Under the pieces are notes generated by a model. It did not search any database. It saw nothing but the letters and a program-made list of their open reading frames with translations, and had not been told where the DNA came from. Positions 26,359 to 35,700 of a stretch of 64,000 nucleotides of DNA are shown here, piece after piece. Source of the stretch: Planctomycetota bacterium (GTDB lineage: Bacteria; Planctomycetota; Planctomycetia; Planctomycetales; Planctomycetaceae); NCBI GenBank assembly GCA_018242525.1, contig JAFEBS010000017.1, positions 99,106-163,105 of the forward strand, given 5' to 3'. Position numbers and translations under genes: made by a program. How positions within the stretch are numbered: position 1 is the stretch's first letter; every line of letters starts with the position of its first letter.

Positions 26359-29010
26359 TCAGTCCACGTACAGAAACTCGTTCGAGCCCAACAGTGCCTG
26401 GCAAAATGCCGTCCAGGCCCATTGGTTCGGATCCGGTTTTTGCTTTGGATCTGTAATCGATTCCGCCGCCGACGTCAGTCGGGCGAGTTCGTCAGACAGA
26501 AATTGAAGAGCAGATTGTTGTTCAGCATCCGTTGGCGGCCTGCCGAACAACAACCGCCACGCCAATCGGATCCTCCCCGTTGGGTCGGGACCGACGGACG
26601 CATTCAGTCGTTCCGTCAATTGCCGGGCTGATCCCAGCACGAATTCACTGTTCATCAGCAATAAAGACTGGGGTGCCACAGTCGACGATGTACGGATCGT
26701 ACAGTTGGGATCGAGAGTCGGCAGATCAAACGTGTCCAGCACGGCCAATGGTCGCGACCGACGGACTTGAACATACACACTGCGACGATGCTCTTCGCCG
26801 TTCAGCGGGACGATCGGGCCCGGCCGATTCTCGCCGTTCAGGTTTTCGATGCCGACGACCACCTGTCCGTCTTCGTCCAGCATCACCGGGACCGGGGGGC
26901 CACCCAGCTTGTGATTGATTGTGCCGTTCACGACCAGGATTGCATCGCGGACGGATTCCGCAGTCAGTCGCCGGACCGACATTCGGGACAGCAGCCGGTT
27001 GTCCGGGTCCAGCGCATCCCCTTGTGACGTGTGCAATGAAGACTGTCGATAGGCGGTCGACGAAATCATCAGCCGGTGCAAACGCTTGATGGACCATGGC
27101 CTGACGGCTGCCGGTGAATCGGCCGCAATTCCGGAAAACTCCGCGGCCAGCCAGTCCAGCAGTTCCGGATGCGTGGGACGTTCTCCCAACACCCCAAAGT
27201 CCCCTGGCGTCGGCACAATGCCTCGTCCGAAATGGTTCATCCACAGGTGATTCGCAAACACGCGGGCCACCAGCGGATGACGTCCATCCGTCAGATGCCG
27301 TGCATACGCCAGACGTCGGCCGGTGGTCGGCAGACCTTCGGTCTTGTCGGGGATGCCGGCCCCCAGCCAATCCAGCACCGAGAGTTCCCCAGGCAAGACG
27401 GTTTGCTTCGGTTGATCTGGATCACCCCGATAGAACAGCACCGTCGCGGGAACATGACCGGGGACCTCGTTCAGCACACTGATGAAATCCTCGACCGGCT
27501 TGCGCTTGCGGACTTCCGCCGCGCGCTCATCATCCTTCTTGAGTTCCTGTGCCGCCTTGTGATCATACAAATCGATCTGCCCCGGCTTGGGGTCGGCGCT
27601 GGGATACTCTTTCAGCAGAGCAACCTGTTCGGCGGTTCGATCCTTGGTGGGGGTATTGCGTGCCGCCTTGACAGGTTCGCGTTGCTCTTCGGGAACTTTG
27701 GCCAATTCCCGCTCGAAGATCTGTTCGATGAAGGCATCCAGCTTCTTCTTCCGCTCTTCCAGGATCTTGGCTGCTTCGGCTTCAATCTCGGCCGCCTGGG
27801 CTCGATCCGCATCCGTGTACAGCGTGACCAGACGTTGAGCCGGATTACGCCACTCCTTCCAGTTCAAGGCGGGTTCGAAGATTGCCCGCATCCGGTAATA
27901 GTCCACCTGTGGGATCGGGTCATAACGATGATTGTGACACTCGGCACAGCCGACCGTCAGCCCCAGCAGTGACGTCGAGACGACCTTGATCGTTTCCGAC
28001 ACCACGGCATTGCGGGCGATCTTCTGGTCGGCACCCTGACCAGTCCCATCGGCCACGGTTCGCAGAAAGCCGGTCGCGATCAGCAGGTCCTGGTGTTCGG
28101 CCGTCAGGTTTGCATGGGGCAACGGGACAAGTTCGTCGCCCGCCAGTTGCTCGAGGACAAACTGGTTGAACGGCATATCAGAGTTCATCGCCCGCAAGAC
28201 CCAATCGCGATACTTGTACGAGTACTTTCGGACTGGATCGACCTCCGTATAGCCGTCCGAGTCGGCATAGCCAGCCAGATCCAGCCAGTGTCGACCCCAG
28301 CGTTCTCCGTAATGCGGAGACGCCAGCAACCGATCGAATAGTCGCTCGGTCGCATCGGGCGCAGGGTCCTGGAGGAATTCGTCCACATCCTCGGGGGCTG
28401 GCGGCAGACCATGCAGGTCGAAAGTGACGCGTCGAATCAACGTCAGTCGTTCCGCGTCCTCCGAAATCCCCAAGCCTTTTTCCTGCAATTCCAGTAGCAC
28501 AAACGCATCGATCGGCGTGCGAATTCGATCCGCCTGCGTCACCGCCGGAATCGAGGGTCGCCTGACTGGTTGAAACGACCAGAACGACCGTTCCTCGTCG
28601 GTGATTTCGCCCACGGCGGCGACGTCAGCCGGCTCTTCGCGGGCAGTCAGCGCACCTGCTGCAATCCAGCGTTCGATCAGATCGATTTCACGCGCGGCCA
28701 GCACTTTACCGTTTGGAGGCATTTCACCGGCGCGAAGGCGTTTAATCAGCAGACTTTCCTGGGGGTTCCCGGCCACAAAGGCCGGGCCGGATTCCCCCCC
28801 CGCTGCCATCAGCCGGCGCAATCGCAGGTCCAGTTTTCCTTCGCGAGCGTTCTCTTCACCGTGACACTGCAAGCAGTGTGTTTTCAGGATGGGACGAACA
28901 TCTCTCTCATAGGTCACGGGGCCGTTTGGGGCTTCGTCCGCGGCACGTAGGGTCGTGCCCATGCAGAGCACGGCGAATGCAATCAACCGTGCGAGAGGGG
29001 TAGGCAACAT
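26359..29010 (-). CDS. DUF1549/DUF1553 protein with PSCyt1 haem motif
   Basis: 883 residues. Signal peptide (LARLIAFAVLCMGTTLRA), then a Planctomycete cytochrome C domain (PSCyt1) with C46-L-Q-C49-H50 haem-binding site. DUF1549 follows (FVLLELQEKGLGISEDAERLTLIRRVTFDLHGLPPAPEDVDEFL; RWGRHWLDLAGYADSDGY; GCAECHNHRYDPIPQ), a coiled-coil Lys/Glu-rich insert (~400-480), then DUF1553 (HPLVARVFANHLWMNHFGRGIV; SIKRLHRLMISSTAYRQSS; ESVRDAILVVNG). Commonly paired with DUF1501, as here. It is divergent from the zinc-ribbon gene at 29320. Confidence 0.93.
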   Translation of the reverse strand: MLPTPLARLIAFAVLCMGTTLRAADEAPNGPVTYERDVRPILKTHCLQCHGEENAREGKLDLRLRRLMAAGGESGPAFVAGNPQESLLIKRLRAGEMPPNGKVLAAREIDLIERWIAAGALTAREEPADVAAVGEITDEERSFWSFQPVRRPSIPAVTQADRIRTPIDAFVLLELQEKGLGISEDAERLTLIRRVTFDLHGLPPAPEDVDEFLQDPAPDATERLFDRLLASPHYGERWGRHWLDLAGYADSDGYTEVDPVRKYSYKYRDWVLRAMNSDMPFNQFVLEQLAGDELVPLPHANLTAEHQDLLIATGFLRTVADGTGQGADQKIARNAVVSETIKVVSTSLLGLTVGCAECHNHRYDPIPQVDYYRMRAIFEPALNWKEWRNPAQRLVTLYTDADRAQAAEIEAEAAKILEERKKKLDAFIEQIFERELAKVPEEQREPVKAARNTPTKDRTAEQVALLKEYPSADPKPGQIDLYDHKAAQELKKDDERAAEVRKRKPVEDFISVLNEVPGHVPATVLFYRGDPDQPKQTVLPGELSVLDWLGAGIPDKTEGLPTTGRRLAYARHLTDGRHPLVARVFANHLWMNHFGRGIVPTPGDFGVLGERPTHPELLDWLAAEFSGIAADSPAAVRPWSIKRLHRLMISSTAYRQSSLHTSQGDALDPDNRLLSRMSVRRLTAESVRDAILVVNGTINHKLGGPPVPVMLDEDGQVVVGIENLNGENRPGPIVPLNGEEHRRSVYVQVRRSRPLAVLDTFDLPTLDPNCTIRTSSTVAPQSLLLMNSEFVLGSARQLTERLNASVGPDPTGRIRLAWRLLFGRPPTDAEQQSALQFLSDELARLTSAAESITDPKQKPDPNQWAWTAFCQALLGSNEFLYVD

Positions 29011-29319
29011 GAGAACGATCCAGGCGGGACAGAACCGGCAGGCGACACATCAAAGACTACCTGCCAATGCCTGCGATTCACAAGCCCGAATCGACGGACA
29101 ACCGGGCAAAAAATGGACTGGCACAGCGCGGCACTCATCGCCACCGAGAATTCACTCGCCAGCAGACGATTGTAACAAAACTCAGACTTCACTTGACGTT
29201 GGGCCGAGTCCTGCAAACACTATTCTGTCTGAAATTCCCATCACAATGACGACGTCGTCGGGCACTGTTCCTTGTTGCCTCGCGTCATTTGTCACCCTTC
29301 CAGGCAATTGAGGCCCCTC
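29011..29319. other. Divergent intergenic region
   Basis: 309 bp between the start codons of the DUF1549/DUF1553 gene and the zinc-ribbon gene. It must carry both promoters. A TTGACG at 29193-29198 could be a -35 element, but no good -10 box stands at the right distance. Open frames here do not look coding. Confidence 0.4.
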
Positions 29320-30294
29320 ATGTTGCATCGTATCGGACTCATTCTGATGTGTCTTATAGTGGCGGTGTTGATAGGAACTGCCAACGGTCAAGAGACACCA
29401 CCCGAACAGCCCACATCGGTTCGGCTGAGCCAGCCGATTCCAGTGACGATGCGCTTGACCAAGGGGAATGCGGTCATGCAGGCAATGTTATTGAGTGTTG
29501 ATGAAAATGGTATCAGTGTGATGACTGCACAGGGGCGAACCGTCGATTTCGCCAACAGCGCTGTTAAGACCGTGCGCAGCGCGGATGGTTCCATCTTTTA
29601 CACGCCTGCCAAGGATGACGCAAACGAACTGATTCAACGGCTCACCCGGCTGCAACCGTCGACGAATTCCCCCAACAGCGTTCCTGGACAGCCAACTGGA
29701 TCGGTTCCCGCGCAGCCGCCAATGACAAGTGGACTACCGGGATTCGGCCCCGGGCGAATTCCGTTCAGGATGGGTGGATCAGCGCCGGCAGGTGGTCATT
29801 CGCAAATGCCCGCAATGCCTTCGATGCCGAAACCACCAAACTTCAGTAATCCGCCCATGAATTCGATGGCACATGCCCAGTCGCCGGGCATGCCATCGGG
29901 CATGCCACCGGGGATGCCAGCGCCCCCGTCAGCGCCGGCGGGATCACACATGCAGTTTCCGCAGACCCCTCCCAATCTGGGAATGCCGCCAAATGCCAGG
30001 ATACCTCCCCATGTGGGAATGCCACCCAATCCGGGGATGCCTCCAAACATGGGGATGCAGACAATCTGGGAATATCAGTGTCTGAGTTGCCGTCACAAGT
30101 TTACGTCGACGACAGAAATCCATCCGGGGTCTCGTTGCCCGAAATGCAATATCCTGATTACCTCCGTCAACGGCAAAACTTCCCCCAATATGCCAATTTC
30201 AGCCTACCGGGCAGGATCGATCGTTGGGGCCGTGATCGGTGTTGGCATTGTGATTCTGGCGATTGTCGCGATTGTCGTTCGCAGCACATCATGA
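29320..30294 (+). CDS. Exported Met/Pro/Gly-repeat protein with zinc ribbon and C-terminal membrane helix
   Basis: 324 residues from the ATG at 29320 with GAGG upstream. Signal-like N-terminus (LHRIGLILMCLIVAVLIGTANG), a beta-rich domain (~25-110: MRLTKGNAVMQAMLLSVDENGISVMTAQGRTVDF), a Met/Pro/Gly-rich low-complexity stretch (~120-245; units GMPSGMPPGMP and GMPPN-x-GMPPN), a four-Cys ribbon (CLSC...CPKC, residues ~254-275) and a final membrane helix (IVGAVIGVGIVILAIVAIVV). The beta domain resembles the SHD1/SH3-like domains of planctomycetes, but this is not certain. Whether the ribbon is cytoplasmic depends on whether the N-terminal segment is cleaved. Confidence 0.8.
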   Translation: MLHRIGLILMCLIVAVLIGTANGQETPPEQPTSVRLSQPIPVTMRLTKGNAVMQAMLLSVDENGISVMTAQGRTVDFANSAVKTVRSADGSIFYTPAKDDANELIQRLTRLQPSTNSPNSVPGQPTGSVPAQPPMTSGLPGFGPGRIPFRMGGSAPAGGHSQMPAMPSMPKPPNFSNPPMNSMAHAQSPGMPSGMPPGMPAPPSAPAGSHMQFPQTPPNLGMPPNARIPPHVGMPPNPGMPPNMGMQTIWEYQCLSCRHKFTSTTEIHPGSRCPKCNILITSVNGKTSPNMPISAYRAGSIVGAVIGVGIVILAIVAIVVRSTS

Positions 30295-30300
30295 CCGATA

Positions 30301-30336
30301 CGGGACTGCCGAGCCTCCGTCCTGCCGAAAGTCCCG
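30301..30336. terminator. Possible bidirectional hairpin between convergent genes
   Basis: CGGGACT (30301-30307) pairs with AGTCCCG (30330-30336) across a 22-base loop in the 72-bp gap between the convergent zinc-ribbon and YceH genes. No T-tract follows on either strand, so the call is weak. Confidence 0.3.
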
Positions 30337-30366
30337 ACCGCAGGCCCGGTGATCCTGCCTGAATCA

Positions 30367-31125
30367 TCAGCTTCCCAATTGGCGTCGCAGGTCTTCAAAC
30401 TTGTCCTGCAGGTCACGAAACTCGGACCGAACCGAATTGATCTCGTCTTTCAATTCGCGTACCAGGTCCTCCAATGCCGTAACTCGACCTGACGTTCCTG
30501 GATCCGTCCGTTCCTCGACAGGAACCGGGCGCGCTGTCATGGCACGGGGGACTTCCATTCCTTCGTCTTCGGTTTCTTCAGCCAGCATGGTCATCCGGTC
30601 GTGGTTTTCGCCGGACGGATACAGGTTGTGATCGACTTCAATTCCGCGCCGTTCCAACCGTCCATTGGCTTGCACCAGGTCCAGTTCCTGCAATCCCTGC
30701 AGTGCCAGCCTGAGGACTTCCTGAGTCTCGATCGGCACCATTCGGCTGGCGCGCGTCCGCAACTCACCCAATTGCTGACGACCGCGCAGCAGCAATTCCG
30801 TCATGATTGCGAGCTGAGGCTCCGACAACCTGGTCTTGTGCCGCATATAGTGGCGGTAACGCTCGGTCCGCCCGCCCTCAGTATGCAGGCAACCGACAAG
30901 CCCGATCTGCTGCAACTGCGTTAATGTGTCCGCCACATCCTCTTCACTGTAGTTGGAAACCGGATCGCGGTTGTTCTTCTGATTGCAACCCGTCGTGATC
31001 CCCTTCAGAGTCATGGGATACTGGTCAGGGACCGTGAAGGCCTTTTCCAGCAACACCCCCAGGACGCGCCGCTGCTTCCGCGAGAGTTCGTTCAACGTGA
31101 TCAGTTCAGATGCGGAATCAGCCAC
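30367..31125 (-). CDS. YceH/DUF480 family protein
   Basis: 252 residues. The N-terminal ~180 residues are DUF480: LSRKQRRVLGVLLEKAFTVPDQYPMTLKGITTGCNQKNNRDPVSNYSEEDV, then MRHKTRLSEPQLAIMTELLLRGRQQLGELRTRASRM, ending LYPSGEN. The fold is two winged-helix units. The C-terminus is a heptad-rich coiled coil (VTALEDLVRELKDEINSVRSEFRDLQDKFEDLRRQL), longer than in E. coli YceH. A regulatory role is assumed from the fold, but the function is not established. It is convergent with the zinc-ribbon gene. Confidence 0.92.
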   Translation of the reverse strand: MADSASELITLNELSRKQRRVLGVLLEKAFTVPDQYPMTLKGITTGCNQKNNRDPVSNYSEEDVADTLTQLQQIGLVGCLHTEGGRTERYRHYMRHKTRLSEPQLAIMTELLLRGRQQLGELRTRASRMVPIETQEVLRLALQGLQELDLVQANGRLERRGIEVDHNLYPSGENHDRMTMLAEETEDEGMEVPRAMTARPVPVEERTDPGTSGRVTALEDLVRELKDEINSVRSEFRDLQDKFEDLRRQLGS

Positions 31126-31326
31126 TGGTTTCTCCCCGGAATCGGACGAAAGAGACAGGATCGACGGGAAGAATAGAGAAATCTGCGTGTTCTTGCCAAG
31201 TCGACCCGTTCAGTCGGTCGTGCGAGGTCTGCGGACCACACCTGCCTGCACCCGGCATTATCAGCGGACTCACCGCTCTGCCACAGCAATCGGATCTTTC
31301 AGATGCGTCAACGCCCCTCGAACTGA

Positions 31327-32691
31327 CTATCGAGCCGCCCGCAACTGTTGGCGAATCACCTTGTTATCATCGACTGCCGTGGTCTCAATGAATTCCGTGT
31401 CGATCGGATCAAACGGGTCGAACGCGTCATCGCGTTCTCTTTCAGATTGAGGAGGCGCTTCCGTCGACCGGTAGGGTTTTCGCGTGGCGGTGCTGCGAAC
31501 GGGATCGTCATCGGGTTCGTCCAGCGGGTGCCGCTGGATCTGGCGAGGTCTGGCGACAACCGCTTCAACGGGATCCGGTTCGTCATCGAAGTCGTTCAAC
31601 GGATGCGTTTTCGTCCGAGGTGGCGTCGTCACCACTGCCGGCGCTTCATCATCGAGCGGGTGACGGCGCTTCGTATTCGTGACGACGTTCGGCCGCTTTC
31701 GAGCGGACGATTGGACCATGGAATCGACGTCCGTCTCCGCCGCCTGCATTCGACCATTCGACATTCCACGCAGTTTGATCCGGGTTTGTGGCCCGATTTC
31801 TTCGCCATCATCAATCTCGTCCAATCGTCGTGGTGGCGAAGGCGGAGTGGGGATGAGCGGTGGCTCGGCAGGTGTGGCCGGTTTGGCAATCGGCGGTTGG
31901 GCTGCCTGTGCGGCACGCAGTTCCTGAACCATCTGTTCCAGTTGCGCAATCCGGGCATCATCATCCGTCATCGGCCGGGGCCTGGACTCCGTTTCATACC
32001 CAGCCAACTGAACTTTGCCGGCATTCGGATCGTCCGCCGGAGATCCGAGATCAGTGGATTCGCCGTTCAGCGAGATCGTCGTCGTCTTGCGGCGCTTGTT
32101 GACCGACGTCAGATCTTCGGGAATTGTCTGCTCGACCCGGGAATCTGTCAGAGGTGCCTTTCTGGATGACTTACCGGTGTCGAATCCCATCAGTCCGATC
32201 GACGTCATTTCCGAAAACACCACGGGGCCATTCTTCGGGGTCAATCGAATTCGCAGGGCACAGGTGGCATCGTAGACTCCGCGCCGCATGTATGGCACGA
32301 ACACGTTGTACGCTGGCCCCAAAGTTCCATACGTGTAATGCTGAGCCCACGAACCGCTGTCAAAGTCAAATTGATGAAGCGGCTTTTCGGCCTCTTCCCC
32401 CTGCCCCTGATCGTCAAACAGATAAATCCGCACGTCACCATCCACCGAGACTGGCAGGGATGTGTTTGTGAGGAACAGGATCTGTCCGGCGAAACCCTGG
32501 CACGGAACTCCTTTCGGATCGCGTCCTTCCGCGGGTTCCCACAGGCAAACAACCTTGATGGCGGGATGACGCGCGGTCGCTTTGCGCGTTCGCCAGTCGA
32601 TTTTTGTGATGTCCAACGTCGAACACCCGACCGTAGTCAGCAGCAGCCCGCACACAAGCAGGCTCGAGACGCTTCGAGGGATGGACAACAT
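31327..32691 (-). CDS. Lipoprotein with HPLD repeats, unknown function
   Basis: 454 residues. Lipoprotein signal with lipobox TVGC23. Residues ~40-180 form a beta-rich domain (CLWEPAEGRDPKGVPCQGFAGQILFLTNTSLPVSVDGDVRIYLFDD...). The second half is disordered and charged with a short motif repeated three times (RHPLDDEAPAV, THPLNDFDDEPDPV, RHPLDEPDDDPV) and a coiled-coil segment (DDARIAQLEQMVQELRAAQAAQ). It follows the secretin gene by 61 bp on the same strand, so it may be an accessory lipoprotein of that secretin; this is inference from context. Confidence 0.65.
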   Translation of the reverse strand: MLSIPRSVSSLLVCGLLLTTVGCSTLDITKIDWRTRKATARHPAIKVVCLWEPAEGRDPKGVPCQGFAGQILFLTNTSLPVSVDGDVRIYLFDDQGQGEEAEKPLHQFDFDSGSWAQHYTYGTLGPAYNVFVPYMRRGVYDATCALRIRLTPKNGPVVFSEMTSIGLMGFDTGKSSRKAPLTDSRVEQTIPEDLTSVNKRRKTTTISLNGESTDLGSPADDPNAGKVQLAGYETESRPRPMTDDDARIAQLEQMVQELRAAQAAQPPIAKPATPAEPPLIPTPPSPPRRLDEIDDGEEIGPQTRIKLRGMSNGRMQAAETDVDSMVQSSARKRPNVVTNTKRRHPLDDEAPAVVTTPPRTKTHPLNDFDDEPDPVEAVVARPRQIQRHPLDEPDDDPVRSTATRKPYRSTEAPPQSERERDDAFDPFDPIDTEFIETTAVDDNKVIRQQLRAAR

Positions 32692-32752
32692 GGGAACTCT
32701 CCAAAACTCAATCGGGACAACCGGCAGACTTCAGACAATGATGTGGGGTGAT

Positions 32753-35700
32753 TTATTCCACGGGATGCCGCTTGGACTTCCGATTGAACAACGAAAGTCT
32801 TGATTTCGTATCACCTTTGGCCTGGATCACGGCTGACGTGTCCTCTTCCGTATACCTCAAGCGGGCTGTCACCGGGTTGACTTCGGGATCATGGATCACA
32901 GCTGTGCTGGGGTCCGGCTGTGGCGGTGGCGGCAAGGTATTGTCGATTCCCGGGGCGGGTGCCGGTGCCGGCAACGGCTCTGGCGGATTGCTGCCTGGCC
33001 CAAACAGCGGCGGTGCCTTGGGATCATTGAAGATGTCTTCCGGACAGGGCAAGGATCGCAGGGGGCCGTGCAGACCTTCCGCTTCACTTTCGATGAAGTT
33101 GATGCGGGCCATTTCCACTTCCTTGATTGTTTCTTCATCGATCGGACCACTGATGATTCGTGGAGTCAGAAAGACGAGCAGTTCCACACGCCGGGTGGTT
33201 CGCGAATCAAAGCGGAACAGGCTCCCCAGGAAGGGGATCTCCGACAGGAACGGAGCCTTGTTCGTGAAGGATTCGTCCTTGGTATTGATCAGTCCACCGA
33301 TGACCACCGTGTTGCCCGTCGGAACACTGATCGTCGTCTGCAGGCGGCTGATGTCCAGGATCGGAGACGAAACCACCTTGCCTGTGGCGTCGGTCGACAG
33401 GGGAACACCCTGCTGGCGATACTGGCTGCGCTGAGCATACAGCATCATCACCACGTTTCCGTCGGCCGTGATGCGTGGCATCACCTGCAACTGCACCCCG
33501 GCGTCCTTGGGTGTCACCACGGGCGTGTTGACGCCAGTGGTGCCGTTTGCCGTGAAACTGGTGATCACGGGAATTTGCTGCCCGCTGAAGATTTCCGCCA
33601 TCTGATTGTCCAGAGCACGGATTTGTGGTCGGCTCAGAACCGTAATCTTGCGATGTGCGGAAAGGGCACGAATCAGAACGTTGACCGCATCTGATCCAGC
33701 CGACAGGACCAGCCCGCCAAAGCCCAGGTCGCTGTTGACTCGACCGAGCGAAAAGTTCGTCAATCCCTGGGCCGCAACCGCGGCGGGCGCGGTTGCCAGG
33801 TTGTTCCCGAGTGGCAGGCTGGGGTTATTGAAGTTGAAACCGGGCTGACCGGACTGGGACAAGATCGTGTTCGTCGTGGTCTGCACACCATTGGGAGATG
33901 TGGAGGTCGTGGCATTCGTGACCGGCGTGTCCTTGATACTGCGGTTGAACAGGATCGGATCCTGGAAACCGAGTTCAATACCGAACTCGTCCGTGTTCTG
34001 CAGTTCGACTTCGACCAGCAGCGCCTGGATGACGACCTGTCGCGGCTGTGCATCCAGCTTCAGGATCATCTGTTCAATGTTCTTGAAGTAGCGCGGCGTG
34101 GCACTCAACAACAGGCTGTTGTTGGTCGTATCGGGTACGACCACGACTTCTTTTTCCATCGCTTCCACGGAACTCATCAGGTTCGGATCCGCCTGGGCGA
34201 TGTCCCGCTGCGATTGATAGAACTGGGCAATCGACTGGGCGATCAACGTCGCCTGGCTGTTTTGCAGGCGAATCACCACGTTCTGCCGGGCGCGCAGGTC
34301 GCTTTCATCCAGTCGCAAAAGGATTGCCTCGACCACCCCCAGCGCATCCCGGGCACCCACGGCAATCACGCTGTTGGTCCGCTTGTCGACCGAGAATTTC
34401 AACGGGACAAGGCTGCTGCTGGAATCGGCGGCGCCTTCCAGGGCGATCCCCAGGTTCTGGCGCTGTTGCTGGCCCTGCCCCTGACCCTGCTGCTGATTGT
34501 TGAACAGTGCATTCAACTGCTGCACCATCAGTTCCGCGTCGGCATTGGCGAGCGTAAAAACTTTGATTTCGGAGACCGTCGTTGTGGGACGATCCAGTTG
34601 CTTGATCAACTCTTCCACCAGAGACATGCTCTGATCCGATGCGGAGACGATCAGGCTGTTGACGCGAGAATCGGGGGTGATCCGGATGTCGGCCAGGATG
34701 CCCGATCGAATCTTCTCGCCCTTTCCGTTTAAACTGAAGATCTGCAGCACGGCAGATTTCACGTTCTTGAACTGTTCGTCAATCTGAGCGGTATTCAACC
34801 CCTGCAGCGCACCATTCTGGTTGCCGCCGCCACCACCGGTTCCTGAAGTCGGGGGAGCGATCACGCTTTGGATGGCGGCGTTCATCACCGCCGCCAGTTC
34901 CGAGGCGACTCCGTTTTTCAACGGAAAGATTTTCAGTTGATTGACCGCTGCCGTTTCATCGCGGTCGATCTTGCGAATCAACGCGGCAATCTCATCCAGA
35001 TCGCGAGGCTGAGCCCGCACGATGACCGCATTGGCTCGGGTGTCGGCGATGACCAGAACCTTCGCGCCCAGATTGGGACGCTCCAGATAGAATTGCGTGA
35101 TCAATTCTTCGACTTGTTTGGCAATTGCAGTCTTCAGTCGAAACACCTGGAATTCCGTCTGGGGATCCACCGGTTGGTCCAGTTCCTCGGCCAGATCCAG
35201 GATCGATTCCAGGTCTGCTTCCGGTGCGATGATCAAAAGCGAATTCGGCTTGGAGATCGGCAGGATCGCCGCACTCTGTCGGGGTTGAGTCGCGCGGCCG
35301 GGGAATTTCGTCAGCCGGTCGTAGACGGTCGTCAACAGGTCCGCCAGCGAGCCGGAATCGACGTTTTTCAAGTACAGCAGATGCACCCGGGGCGCAGTCG
35401 CTTCACTGAGCTTTTCCAATTCGCGAATGACCTTCATGACCTGCTCGACATCCTTCTCATTTCCGCGCAGGATCAGAACGCCCAGGTCATTGACAGCTTC
35501 GATATTCACTTCCCCCTTCAGGTTCCCCAGGGTGTCTCCCAGGGCGATGGGGATGTTGGCGGTACCGCGCTTTGGAAAATCCTCGTCGGCCGCTCGTGAT
35601 TTCCGCAGTTCTTCAATTTCAGCGGGCAACTGATCGGCGATCTGACATACGTATTTGGAACTGGCCTTGATCTGCACGGGATCCGCATCCACAGGTTGAT

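Noticed and set aside
32891..33694. 267-residue plus-strand frame opposite the secretin gene
   Set aside because: Antisense shadow; the secretin domain is well conserved in the minus frame.
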